Of a stretch of 64,000 bases of DNA, positions 16,040-25,074 are shown in pieces. Numbering within the stretch: the first letter of the stretch is position 1; each line of letters starts with the position of its first letter. The notes beneath the pieces were generated by a model. That model had not been told where the DNA came from and did not search any database. It worked only from the letters and a program-made list of their open reading frames with translations. A program made the translations under genes and the position numbers. The stretch lies in contig JAAFJC010000001.1 in NCBI GenBank assembly GCA_013297925.1, forward strand, positions 1 to 64,000, read 5' to 3'. Source of the stretch: Comamonadaceae bacterium (lineage in GTDB: Bacteria; Pseudomonadota; Gammaproteobacteria; Burkholderiales; Burkholderiaceae_C).

Positions 16040-17596
16040 TTACTTTTGTCCGCGCCAGGGCGCGCATTGCGTGAAGCCATAACGTTCGCAGAATGGGCTA
16101 CCCAGCACTGGCAGCCACTTTGGAACTTGGTGGAATGATTGCGCAATATCTGTCAGGACGTTGTTCCGGAAGGGCTCAAATTTAAAGCCTGCGCCATCCA
16201 GAATGTAATAGCGTACGCCTTGCACATTGATCTCACGTGCTTGTACAGATTGAAAATACTTTTTGTATTCGTTGGGCTCAAAAGCAGAGTAAGAAAAGAT
16301 TCGAATGCTACGGCCTTCGTACTGCCGAAAGTCAATCTGCAAATCGTCCTGGCGGGAGTGATGCCGCCCCACACCAAACACAGGCACATACTCACCCGAA
16401 TAATAGGCCAACATAGAAGCCGGGCTGTAGGCTACTGCCATCAAGGTGCTGTCTGAAGGCATGTCTCGCTTAGCTTCTTTGACGACATTGATGGTTTCCT
16501 TCAGAAAAACTGCGCGATCAAACAGAGAGGTAGATCGCCACACAGACGTCGGAGCGAATGCAATCAAGAAAGCTAAGAACAAATGAAGGCTGCCGAATAC
16601 GACGGTCCATTGGTAGCATCTGCGCAATTGAATCGCATCAAGCCGCCATGCGACCCAGACCATGTACATCGGCACAAAACCCAACACCCAATGCAGCCCG
16701 ACTTGCCGCAGGAATGACACCGCCAAGAAAACTGCAAAAGGGGTGGCAAAAAGCACAAATGTGAGCGATTGCGTTTTTTCATGACGCATCAGGCTCGCAG
16801 CTCTATTGCGCCATAGCTCAAAAATTAGCCAAGGCATGAGCAAGTAAATCATCATCGCAATATAAATGGCTGTATGCTTGAGTTGAAAACCTGCACGCTC
16901 GTGGCGGTTGAACACGTTGAACATCACATTCGTCCATCCGTGCGTTGCGTTGTAGATGATGTTGATCGACGCACAGGCCAAAGAAAGCGAGGCAAGCGGC
17001 AAAGCGGCCCAAACACGATCTCTTCGATACACGATCAAATGAACCATGTAAGCCACTGCCAACAACACAGAAAAGTATTTAGACAAACCCGCGAAACCTA
17101 GCGCAAGCCCACTGGCTGCATACCAAAGCAGTGCATTACGATTGCTTTTACAGTCATCTGCACGGCAATATAGCCACGCTGAAAGCGCCATAAAAATCAG
17201 CAAAGGCGTATCTGTCGTCACCAAGACGAATAGAACACTAAACGGCATCCAGAGATAAATACTCCCCGCCAACCACGCAGATGCCCTGCGTTCAACAGGA
17301 AGGCTCCTCTTGAGAATATCAACGATGCCGAGCGCGATTAAAGGAGTCAGCAAAACAGTGATGCTTCGCAACACCCATGGCGCATCGCTGATTGCCGACA
17401 AAATGCCAAGCATCCAACCGACCATGGGCGGATGATCGGAGTATCCCCAAGCAGGTATCAAGCCCCATTGGTAGAAAAAAGCTTCGTCACTGGTGAACGG
17501 AAATCCCCAAGCCAACAAAAATTTCAGCGCAACAACAGCTCCCACAGATCGCATAAAAATGCGCTTGGCATCATTCTCTGTGGGCATGTGCACCAT
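16040..17596 (-). CDS. ArnT-like glycosyltransferase, GT39/PMT_2 family
   Basis: The product is 518 aa with about eleven membrane segments. The N-terminal periplasmic loop carries the acidic motif FPFTSDEAFFYQWG and YSDHPPMVGWML, characteristic of enzymes that transfer sugars from undecaprenyl-phosphate carriers to lipid A or other acceptors. It is the last gene of a minus-strand set with an SMR-like protein (23 bp upstream) and a HAD-UbiA fusion. A glycosyl transfer in the periplasm using a lipid-linked donor made by its neighbours is inferred. Confidence 0.85.
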   Translation of the reverse strand: MVHMPTENDAKRIFMRSVGAVVALKFLLAWGFPFTSDEAFFYQWGLIPAWGYSDHPPMVGWMLGILSAISDAPWVLRSITVLLTPLIALGIVDILKRSLPVERRASAWLAGSIYLWMPFSVLFVLVTTDTPLLIFMALSAWLYCRADDCKSNRNALLWYAASGLALGFAGLSKYFSVLLAVAYMVHLIVYRRDRVWAALPLASLSLACASINIIYNATHGWTNVMFNVFNRHERAGFQLKHTAIYIAMMIYLLMPWLIFELWRNRAASLMRHEKTQSLTFVLFATPFAVFLAVSFLRQVGLHWVLGFVPMYMVWVAWRLDAIQLRRCYQWTVVFGSLHLFLAFLIAFAPTSVWRSTSLFDRAVFLKETINVVKEAKRDMPSDSTLMAVAYSPASMLAYYSGEYVPVFGVGRHHSRQDDLQIDFRQYEGRSIRIFSYSAFEPNEYKKYFQSVQAREINVQGVRYYILDGAGFKFEPFRNNVLTDIAQSFHQVPKWLPVLGSPFCERYGFTQCAPWRGQK

Positions 17597-17619
17597 TATT
17601 TTTTACCTTTTCTGTAATG

Positions 17620-18018
17620 TCATCTGGCATGGCCAACGTTCGACTGCCAGTCTATGCACAGCAACACAACACCCAATACGATGAACAGACAGCCCAGCGC
17701 TTTGGTCCAAGAAAAAGGCTCTCCGAGCAGCCAAATACCGCCCACCATCGTTAACACAAATCCAAACGCGACCAATGGATACGCGGTGCTGACTGGCACT
17801 CGTGACAACACCCAGAGCCAAATGATGGCGCTCAACCCATACAGGCCTAAGCCTACCCAAACCCAAGGTTGAAAGAGCGCGGCAGCATAGAGCGCTATGG
17901 CTTGATCATTTGACGCGGTCTGTACAGCTTTAAGCATGCCATGGCGCATGACCAATTGCGCAAGGCATGACATGACGATACATCCAAAGGCCAATATCAG
18001 AGCGGGTGAAAGCATCAT
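17620..18018 (-). CDS. SMR/EamA-like four-helix membrane protein
   Basis: The product is 132 aa with four hydrophobic segments. WLWVLSRVPVSTAYPLVAFGFVLT and LGEPFSWTKALGCLFIVLGVV (abbreviated ends) resemble ArnE/SMR-type proteins. In this setting, between a polyprenyl-phosphate prenyltransferase and a GT39 enzyme, it would plausibly flip a lipid-linked sugar across the inner membrane. A drug-efflux function is less likely. It overlaps the HAD-UbiA stop codon by 4 bases. Confidence 0.78.
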   Translation of the reverse strand: MMLSPALILAFGCIVMSCLAQLVMRHGMLKAVQTASNDQAIALYAAALFQPWVWVGLGLYGLSAIIWLWVLSRVPVSTAYPLVAFGFVLTMVGGIWLLGEPFSWTKALGCLFIVLGVVLLCIDWQSNVGHAR

Positions 18019-19499
18019 AGCCAGACTCCTTTAGCCATAAAGACCGAGGCAGCCATCGCCGCCAAAATATACCAGCTCCACACATCAGACAAGGCGTGCT
18101 GCAAGGGATCTTCGCCTTGTAACTGCCTTCTGCCCACCTGCTGCCAGATGCGCATGATCCACAACATCATGAGCGGACATAAGCCCCACAACCAAGCTGG
18201 CTGTGCATACAACGCGCGTCCGTTGTTGCTATCGATGTACAGGGACAACACCAACACAGAAAGAAGCCCGCTTGCAACGCCCATCGAGCGCAATGAGGCC
18301 AAATCCTCGACCAGATAACCTCGCCCAGGGCTCAGGGATTGGGATTTTTCGGTAGCCTCTTCAAGTTCAGCGCAGCGTTTGGCAAGCGCCAGACTCAAGA
18401 ATATGAACGCGGAGAATGCGACCAGCCAGTTAGAAAGTGGCAGCATCACAGCAGCTGCGCCTGCAAAAAGCCGCAATGAATACAAGCTGGCCAAAATCAC
18501 GACATCGACCAGAGCAATGCGCTTCAAATGAAGTGAGTACGAGAGGGTTACAACACAATACAGGCATAGCAGCGCCAAGAAATCCAAGCGAATCGCCGAT
18601 GCCAACCAAAGCCCCGCAGTCAAAAGAACGACTGCTGCACCTAAAGCGTGAGGTATAGAAATTTTTCCTGCAGCCAATGGCCTACTACGCTTCACGCGAT
18701 GCTGCCGATCACTACCCAAATCTAACAAATCATTGATCAAGTAGGTCGCAGAAGCACACAGCCCAAGCGCAATAAATCCGAGCCCCGCAGCAAGCCAGCG
18801 ATCTGGTGCGCTGGTATGGCTGGCCAACAGCGGAACAAAGATCAAGAAGTTTTTTGCCCATTGCACTAAGCGCAGCGAACGAATCCACGTGCGAAAACTG
18901 AAGGCATACCCAGGAAACGAGCGCAAAGGTTTGCCCAAGTTGGAGACGGCGCGCATCACGGAGGCATTGGCTGCAACTGCCACTATTTCATGGCTAGCCT
19001 GCCAAATGGGAATATCCACCTTGCTATCCCCAGCATAGGCCCATTGTGTATGGCCAGCATCCTTCGCATGCTGCTGGATAGCCGACAATTTTGCAGCGCC
19101 CCGCAGGTTGTTCCCAGTCGAGCGCGTCCCTAAGTAACCGTCAAACAGGCCTAAGTATTGGCTCACTGTGGCCACGATGCGTTCATCGGCTGCACTGTAG
19201 AGATACATCAAACGACCTGCGCTTTTTTGCTCTCGCAGAAAAGCCACAAAGTCTTCATGGTACGCCAGTGCTGCGGGCTCGGGAATCATCCGATTGGCAA
19301 GTTGAGTTTTGAAATAGGTTTTACCTCGAAGCAGCCAACCCAACATGCAAAGCAATAGCAGGGGCTTTCGGCGCAGAATCTGAAGCGCAGACTCCAGCAG
19401 CGTATCCCCTCGAACAACGGTTCCATCTAAATCGACATACAAAGGAAGCTGTGAGCTGATATTCACGGGAACGTTATAGAGCAAGGGCGAATAGTACAA
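18015..19499 (-). CDS. HAD phosphatase-UbiA prenyltransferase fusion (DPPR synthase-like)
   Basis: The product is 494 aa with two domains. Residues about 10-205 form a HAD hydrolase with the nucleophile motif YVDLDGTVVRGDTLL and a later GDSKVDIPIW. Residues about 210-494 form a UbiA prenyltransferase of about eight membrane segments with NDLLDLGSDRQHRVKRSRP. The latter resembles decaprenyl-phosphate phosphoribosyltransferases. Making a polyprenyl-phosphoryl phosphopentose and dephosphorylating it in one polypeptide is a reasonable inference, parallel to separate enzymes in the arabinogalactan pathway. It heads a three-gene minus-strand operon and is divergent from ilvE. Confidence 0.82.
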   Translation of the reverse strand: MYYSPLLYNVPVNISSQLPLYVDLDGTVVRGDTLLESALQILRRKPLLLLCMLGWLLRGKTYFKTQLANRMIPEPAALAYHEDFVAFLREQKSAGRLMYLYSAADERIVATVSQYLGLFDGYLGTRSTGNNLRGAAKLSAIQQHAKDAGHTQWAYAGDSKVDIPIWQASHEIVAVAANASVMRAVSNLGKPLRSFPGYAFSFRTWIRSLRLVQWAKNFLIFVPLLASHTSAPDRWLAAGLGFIALGLCASATYLINDLLDLGSDRQHRVKRSRPLAAGKISIPHALGAAVVLLTAGLWLASAIRLDFLALLCLYCVVTLSYSLHLKRIALVDVVILASLYSLRLFAGAAAVMLPLSNWLVAFSAFIFLSLALAKRCAELEEATEKSQSLSPGRGYLVEDLASLRSMGVASGLLSVLVLSLYIDSNNGRALYAQPAWLWGLCPLMMLWIMRIWQQVGRRQLQGEDPLQHALSDVWSWYILAAMAASVFMAKGVWL

Positions 19500-19537
19500 T
19501 TGTATGGAGTTTATTACCTAGCTTTTGATTGAAATTT

Positions 19538-20488
19538 ATGATGCAAGCACCTTCCAGCATGTCAGATCGCGACGGCAAAATTTGGATGGACGGCCAAATG
19601 GTCGAATGGCGCGATGCCAAGATTCACGTCCTTACACATACTCTGCACTACGGCTGCGGCGCGTTTGAAGGCGTGCGTGCATACAACACCGTCAACGGCA
19701 CAGCGATTTTCCGCCTGCAGGAGCACACCGAGCGCTTGTTCAACAGCGCCAAGATTTTGCGCATGGCGATCCCGTTCACGAAAGCAGAGGTCAGCGCCGC
19801 GCAGTGCGAGGTGGTGCGCGCCAACAAATTGGAAAGCTGCTACCTGCGTCCACTCACTTGGATTGGGGACAAGAAACTGGGCGTATCGCCAAAGGGCAAC
19901 ACGATTCATTTGATGGTCGCCGCTTGGGCATGGGGTGCTTATCTAGGCGAAGAAGGCTTGAAGCGCGGCATCCGCGTCAAGACCAGCAGCTACACCCGCC
20001 ACCACGTCAACATCACGATGACTCAGGCCAAGGCCGTCAGCAACTACACCAACTCCATCCTCGCCAACATGGAGGCCACCGACGAAGGCTATGATGAAGC
20101 CCTGTTGCTGGACAGCTCAGGCTTCGTGAGCGAAGGCGCCGGCGAAAACCTCTTCGTCATCAAAGGCGGCGTGATTTATACGCCCGATCTCTCCGCTGGC
20201 GCATTAAACGGCATCACCCGCAACACCGTTTTCCACATCGCCAAAGACTTAGGGCTTGAGATCGTGCAAAAGCGCATCACGCGCGACGAAGTCTATATCT
20301 GCGACGAAGCGTTCTTCACCGGCACAGCAGCAGAAGTCACCCCGATCCGCGAACTCGACCGCATCGAACTCGGCGAAGGCGAATACGCTGGCCGCCGTGG
20401 CCCGATCACGGAAAAAATCCAAAGCGCGTTCTTCGACATCGTCAATGGCCGCAATCCAAAATACGCACATTGGCTGACCAAGGTTTGA
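19538..20488 (+). CDS. ilvE: Branched-chain amino acid aminotransferase
   Basis: The product is about 316 aa, a fold-type IV PLP aminotransferase. GKIWMDGQMVEWRDAKIH is near the N-terminus, followed by LHYGCGAFEGVRAY. The PLP Lys lies in TQAKAVSNYTNS, and EGAGENLFVIKGG comes later. It catalyses the last step of Leu, Ile and Val synthesis. A frame-compatible TTG at 19529 and ATGs at 19541 and 19559 leave the exact start open; no Shine-Dalgarno is clear. The zf-CHCC gene follows after 3 bp. Confidence 0.92.
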   Translation: MMQAPSSMSDRDGKIWMDGQMVEWRDAKIHVLTHTLHYGCGAFEGVRAYNTVNGTAIFRLQEHTERLFNSAKILRMAIPFTKAEVSAAQCEVVRANKLESCYLRPLTWIGDKKLGVSPKGNTIHLMVAAWAWGAYLGEEGLKRGIRVKTSSYTRHHVNITMTQAKAVSNYTNSILANMEATDEGYDEALLLDSSGFVSEGAGENLFVIKGGVIYTPDLSAGALNGITRNTVFHIAKDLGLEIVQKRITRDEVYICDEAFFTGTAAEVTPIRELDRIELGEGEYAGRRGPITEKIQSAFFDIVNGRNPKYAHWLTKV

Positions 20489-20491
20489 ACC

Positions 20492-20692
20492 ATGAAGACA
20501 GCTATCCAACTCAGCGCTAAAGACTTGAACCCACAGGGTGGTATTTTTTGCCCGAGCAAGCAAGCGGGAATGGAACTGTGGAACAGCCACCCGAGAGTGT
20601 TTCTCGATGTTGCTAAAAATGGGCTAGCGAAATGCCCTTATTGCGGAACTGAGTACAAACTCAAGGCTGGCGATCACTTTCACGCGCACTGA
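20492..20692 (+). CDS. Small zinc-finger protein, zf-CHCC
   Basis: The product is 66 aa. IFCPSKQ, HPRVFLDV and KCPYCGTEYKL supply the Cys, His, Cys, Cys ligands of the zf-CHCC domain, which is also found in a mitochondrial complex I subunit. Bacterial members are uncharacterised and often encoded beside ilvE in betaproteobacteria. AAGG precedes the ATG, and the close spacing suggests co-transcription with ilvE. Confidence 0.85.
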   Translation: MKTAIQLSAKDLNPQGGIFCPSKQAGMELWNSHPRVFLDVAKNGLAKCPYCGTEYKLKAGDHFHAH

Positions 20693-20715
20693 AGCCGCGC
20701 CAGCCTTGCATGCTC

Positions 20716-21495
20716 ATGACGCACAGCCCCAAGCTCACCATCAGCGTGCTCACGAAAAATGACACACATCAGATCCGGCGATGCCTGCAAAGCGCCAGTT
20801 TTGCTGATGAAATCTTGGTGATCGATAACGGCAGTACAGACGATACAGTTGCGATCGCAAAGAGCATGGGGGCAGTCGTCCATGTTTATCCACAATGGCA
20901 AGGCTTTGCTGTGCAGCGTAATTATCAGTTGCAGCATGCAGCCGGTGAGTATTTGATGCTGCTCGATTCAGACGAGGAAATCACCCCTGCACTTCGCGAA
21001 GAAATTCTCTCGGTGGTGCAACAGGGCAGCAATAAGTTACATGGTTTTCCGGCGTTGGAAGTGGCCTATGGTAATGAGCTGAAATACATGCTGCCCCGTA
21101 CCCTTGGCCACAGACTCTTTAAACGTAGCTTGGTCACTCAATTTGAAGGCATCGTCCATGAACGGCCCATCACCGAGCAGCCATGTGATTCCGCTATCTT
21201 TAAGAATCGCTTGCGTCATTACTCTCGTACCACGGTTTATGGCAGCCTGCGCAAGCTAGCTCAATATGCGAAGCTTGGCGCCACCAAGCGAAGTGGGCAA
21301 AGTGCGTCAGGAGGCGTATTGCGAGGCTTGGTTTCTGCGAGCGCCTCTTTTCTCCAAACCTATATTTTCAAACTGGGTTTTACTGGTGGAGGCGCAGGCT
21401 TTTTGTTTTGCCTGTTTATAGCACTCGAGGCTTTCTTTCGTTATGCCGTGTTGCACTACGATCAAAGTGCAACTATTGATATCGCTGAGCGCTGA
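20716..21495 (+). CDS. GT2 glycosyltransferase, WaaE/KdtX-like
   Basis: The product is 259 aa. The GT-A fold start LTISVLTKNDTHQIRRCLQS is followed by ILVIDNGSTDDTVAIA and the DxD-like LLDSDEEITP. A hydrophobic segment near residue 225 may anchor it. Sequence style fits the LPS inner-core beta-1,4-glucosyltransferase group. It opens a three-gene set with another GT2 gene and an O-antigen ligase, so a role in LPS assembly is likely. Another ATG 6 bp upstream is equally possible. Confidence 0.82.
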   Translation: MTHSPKLTISVLTKNDTHQIRRCLQSASFADEILVIDNGSTDDTVAIAKSMGAVVHVYPQWQGFAVQRNYQLQHAAGEYLMLLDSDEEITPALREEILSVVQQGSNKLHGFPALEVAYGNELKYMLPRTLGHRLFKRSLVTQFEGIVHERPITEQPCDSAIFKNRLRHYSRTTVYGSLRKLAQYAKLGATKRSGQSASGGVLRGLVSASASFLQTYIFKLGFTGGGAGFLFCLFIALEAFFRYAVLHYDQSATIDIAER

Positions 21496-22379
21496 TGCAG
21501 ACGACCGGGCTTGAGCTAATCACGGTGATCATCGTCACCTACAACAGTGCATCCTGCCTCCAGCAAGCGGCATCAAATCTATCAAAATTTCCCAACATCA
21601 TATTGGTCGACAATGCGAGTCAGGATGATATTAGGGTAGTGCATCAGCAAAGTCTGCCACACGCAAAGCTCATACGTCTTTCTGAAAATCGAGGATTTGG
21701 TGCGGCAAACAACGCCGCTCTTATGCAGCTGCAAACACCTTTTGCGCTACTTTTGAATCCGGATTGCACACTCAGCGTATGCAGCGTACTTAAGCTGCTC
21801 GAAGTTGCAACTGTTTTTCCGCAGGCTGCGATCGTAGCACCACAGGTATCGCGGCCTGATGGCACCGCCGAAATCAGCTACCGTTGGCCTGCACGTGTTT
21901 GGATGAGCAAAGGACCGGCCGCAGATGCACTTTGTAGCGTCGGCTTCGTTACGGGAGCCGTCATGCTGTTGCGAATTTCGTCATTTCGAGATGTTGGTTT
22001 CTTTGATGAGGCCTTCTTCTTGTACTACGAGGATGAAGATTTATGTTATCGCCTGTTCAAAGCCAAGCGAAGTATTCTGCTAACGCCTGAGGCGCAGGCC
22101 GTGCATGCTTCGCGCAGCTCGGTAAAAGACGGCTTTCCCTGGCGTTCTGAATACATTCGCGGCTTTCATCATGCCCAATCCAAGCTCATTTTCGAAGCTA
22201 AACACGGCTCGAGATCAGTTGTTCAAGGGTTACGTCTGCGCGTCTTGATTTTGGCAATGCTGAGCTTGCCGCTGCGTATCCTGTGGCCACAGCCTCGCTA
22301 TCTCGTGCGGCTCAGCGGCCGCATTGGAGGTATGCTGGCATGGTCCTCCAAGGCTACCCCATCTAACACCGAGTCATGA
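21495..22379 (+). CDS. GT2 glycosyltransferase, rhamnosyltransferase-like
   Basis: The product is 294 aa. VIIVTYNSASCLQQA and IILVDNASQDD are at the N-terminus, NRGFGAANNAAL near residue 58, the DxD-like LLLNPDCTLS near residue 80, and FDEAFFLYYEDEDLCYRL near residue 170. This is the pattern of GT2 enzymes adding rhamnose or similar sugars to cell-surface glycans. Its ATG overlaps the previous stop (TGATG). Confidence 0.82.
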   Translation: MQTTGLELITVIIVTYNSASCLQQAASNLSKFPNIILVDNASQDDIRVVHQQSLPHAKLIRLSENRGFGAANNAALMQLQTPFALLLNPDCTLSVCSVLKLLEVATVFPQAAIVAPQVSRPDGTAEISYRWPARVWMSKGPAADALCSVGFVTGAVMLLRISSFRDVGFFDEAFFLYYEDEDLCYRLFKAKRSILLTPEAQAVHASRSSVKDGFPWRSEYIRGFHHAQSKLIFEAKHGSRSVVQGLRLRVLILAMLSLPLRILWPQPRYLVRLSGRIGGMLAWSSKATPSNTES

Positions 22380-23641
22380 CTTTCCAAACGTACTGCGAAA
22401 AAATCACACTGTGGCTAACGGTTGGAATATTTCTTTCCTTTCCCTTAGCGTTGGGCTTAGCTAATGTTTTGATGCTCTTGGTTGTCTTGGGGTGGTTAAT
22501 CTCGGGCAACTACCAAAGCATGGGCTGTAAAGTGGTTAGCAGCCCAGCTGCCTTGAGCTTGATAGCTCTTTTTGTTTTGATCGTCTTAGGCTGTTTTTGG
22601 GGAAATGTGCCGATTGAAGATCGACTACTGCATGTTGCCAAGTATTCGAAGCTGGTATTTGCGGCATTATTGATAGGAGCCTTGGGTGAGCCGGTTTGGC
22701 AGCGTCGCTGTCTCAGCGCGTTTTGTCTGGCGATGTTCTTTGTCATGGTGAGCACTTGGCTCAATGTATGGGTAAGGCTGCCTTGGTCAGTTACGCAAAC
22801 TCCTGGCTGGGGCGTGACGCATCACGTGATCGGGGACTACATCACTCAAAACATCATGATGGCGTTTTTTGTTTTGATTGTTCTCGCATCCTTCTGGAAG
22901 AAATATCAAGCCCCTAAAACAAAAGCGAGGAGCATTGCGCTTCTTGGCCTTGGTTGTCTTGTTGTACTGAGCAGCATCAGCATCACACATTTGTCTGTCG
23001 GGCGCTCTGGTTATGTGCTTTTGGCGCTAGCTTGGGTAGTTACTGCATTGGTTTTACTGAATGGCAGAAAACTCCTTTTGGCAGGTCTTCTGATTCTCTG
23101 TCTCCTGAGCGCTATGGTCGCCAGCTCTCCGACAATGCGAGATCGTTTCATACTGGGTTACTCGGAAATCACTGCTTCACAGACAGATCGTAGTTCCTCA
23201 ATGGGCGCTCGCTCATATATATATATAACCGCACCAAAAATGATTGCGGATAGCCCATGGATTGGGCATGGCACAGGAAGTTATCACACGGCTATTTGTC
23301 GATATGTTCAGCCCGCCAGTTTTTGTCCAAGGATTAACTGGCATCCGGAGAACCAGTATATCGCCTTCGCTACAGCGCAGGGTTTGATTGGCTTATTCAT
23401 GTACTTAGGTGTTCTTATCAGTTTGTTGCTCTGTGCCAAGAAGTGCGCTGATCCTGCAATCAAATTGTTGTTGTTTGGGATCACTGCATTTTTGATGGTG
23501 AATAGCTTGTTTAACACCCCGTTATTCAGTTCACGAGAAAGTCATTTTTTCATGATGATGGTGGCATTGGCAGTAGCTATGTCATACCAAACAAAAGCGG
23601 TCAGCGCCTACAGCACAAAAGATCCTTTGTCATTCGTCTGA
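22376..23641 (+). CDS. O-antigen ligase family protein, WaaL-like
   Basis: The product is 421 aa with about eleven hydrophobic segments. The large periplasmic loop contains HGTGSYHTAICRYV and the conserved NWHPENQYIAFATAQGLIG, as in the Wzy_C domain of O-antigen ligases. Such proteins join a polyprenyl-linked glycan to lipid A-core or to another acceptor. It overlaps the GT2 stop by 4 bases and ends the set. Confidence 0.82.
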   Translation: MTFQTYCEKITLWLTVGIFLSFPLALGLANVLMLLVVLGWLISGNYQSMGCKVVSSPAALSLIALFVLIVLGCFWGNVPIEDRLLHVAKYSKLVFAALLIGALGEPVWQRRCLSAFCLAMFFVMVSTWLNVWVRLPWSVTQTPGWGVTHHVIGDYITQNIMMAFFVLIVLASFWKKYQAPKTKARSIALLGLGCLVVLSSISITHLSVGRSGYVLLALAWVVTALVLLNGRKLLLAGLLILCLLSAMVASSPTMRDRFILGYSEITASQTDRSSSMGARSYIYITAPKMIADSPWIGHGTGSYHTAICRYVQPASFCPRINWHPENQYIAFATAQGLIGLFMYLGVLISLLLCAKKCADPAIKLLLFGITAFLMVNSLFNTPLFSSRESHFFMMMVALAVAMSYQTKAVSAYSTKDPLSFV

Positions 23642-23656
23642 ATCCACTGCTATTAT
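23627..23656 (+). promoter_or_regulatory. Promoter for the AmpG-like gene
   Basis: TTGTCA (23627-23632) and TATTAT (23651-23656) are separated by 18 bp. Initiation about 7 bp downstream would fall on or next to the ATG at 23663, which implies a leaderless or nearly leaderless mRNA. Confidence 0.55.
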
Positions 23657-23662
23657 GTTCTG

Positions 23663-25000
23663 ATGGCAGATTCAAAACAACAGCAACACCAGCATTTCAG
23701 CTGGCTTCAATCCCTCAAAGTCTATCTCGAAGCGCCGACGCTTCGCATGCTAGCTTTGGGATTTTCGGCTGGCTTGCCCTTGTTACTCGTCTTGGGTACA
23801 TTGAGCTTCCGTTTGCGAGAAGCAGGCATTGATCGTGCCACCATCGGCTTCTTAACCTGGGTAGGTTTAGCTTATGGTTTCAAGTGGTGCTGGGCCCCAT
23901 TGGTGGATCGGCTCCCCATCCCGCTACTAACTCGCTGGCTGGGGCGCAGGCGCTCATGGTTGCTGCTCTCACAAGCGGCGATCATTGGCGGCTTGGTAGG
24001 CATGGCATGGGTGGATCCGAAGCTCACACTGATGCCGATGGTTTGGTGCGCGCTCGTGGTAGCGTTTGGCTCAGCGACGCAAGATATTGCCTTGGATGCC
24101 TATCGCATCGAATCTGCCGATGCCGATCGCCAAGCCGCATTGGCTGCGGCTTATCAAACGGGCTATCGTTTGGCAATGATCTGGGCTGGTGCGGGCGTGC
24201 TCTGGATTGCTGCACGCGCAGAAGTGGCCAGCGCTGCGAATTACGATGCGCTGGCTTGGCGCACTGCGTATCTATGGATGGCTGCCTCCATGGGTGTGGG
24301 CGTGCTCACCGTGTTGCTTTCTCCGGAGCCAATGGCTAAAGCCATTGTGCCAGCGAAGAATATCCAAGAGTGGCTTCTTACCACCCTGATCGAGCCTTTC
24401 GCGGATTTCTTCAAACGATATCAATGGCAAGCTGCTTTGATCCTTGCTTTGATCGCCGTTTATCGCATTAGCGATATTGTCATGGGTGTGATGGCCAATC
24501 CGTTTTATGTGGATATGGGCTTCACCAAAGATCAGGTGGCTGGTGTCACGAAAGTTTATGGCGTGATCATGACCCTGGTGGGCGCATTTATAGGTGGAGT
24601 TTTGTCAATGCGCTGGGGTGTAATGCGCGTTTTGATGCTGGGAGCCGTACTCAGTGCGGTCAGTAATTTGCTCTTTGCATGGCTGAGCACCCAGGGCCCG
24701 AGTGTCAATGCATTGATTTGGGTTATCTCTGCTGATAATCTCTCGAGCGGTATCGCTTCTGCTGCATTTATTGCTTACTTATCAAGCCTAACCAATATTC
24801 AGTACTCTGCGACGCAATACGCTTTGTTTAGTTCACTGATGCTCTTATTGCCCAAATTTTTGGCCGGATTCTCGGGTCAAATGGTAAACAACATTGGTTA
24901 CGCACAGTTCTTTACGGGAACGGCTGTATTGGGTCTGCCGGTCATTATTCTGGTCGCGTTGGCAAGTCGCTACACAGTCGTCAAATCTCATCAAAACTGA
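23663..25000 (+). CDS. ampG: AmpG-type muropeptide permease (MFS)
   Basis: The product is 445 aa with 12-14 membrane segments. The N-terminal LRMLALGFSAGLPLLLVLGT and FKWCWAPLVDRLPIP, then SATQDIALDAYRIE near residue 135, fit AmpG. AmpG imports anhydro-muropeptides for cell-wall recycling, which links it in function to the MurU-like gene at 1140. No Shine-Dalgarno precedes the ATG. Confidence 0.87.
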   Translation: MADSKQQQHQHFSWLQSLKVYLEAPTLRMLALGFSAGLPLLLVLGTLSFRLREAGIDRATIGFLTWVGLAYGFKWCWAPLVDRLPIPLLTRWLGRRRSWLLLSQAAIIGGLVGMAWVDPKLTLMPMVWCALVVAFGSATQDIALDAYRIESADADRQAALAAAYQTGYRLAMIWAGAGVLWIAARAEVASAANYDALAWRTAYLWMAASMGVGVLTVLLSPEPMAKAIVPAKNIQEWLLTTLIEPFADFFKRYQWQAALILALIAVYRISDIVMGVMANPFYVDMGFTKDQVAGVTKVYGVIMTLVGAFIGGVLSMRWGVMRVLMLGAVLSAVSNLLFAWLSTQGPSVNALIWVISADNLSSGIASAAFIAYLSSLTNIQYSATQYALFSSLMLLLPKFLAGFSGQMVNNIGYAQFFTGTAVLGLPVIILVALASRYTVVKSHQN

Positions 25001-25074
25001 TGGGGCGTGTGCTTGCGGTTAAGCCCAAATTGCTTTAGATTTGACGGATTAACGCATGTATCCTACATAAAACA

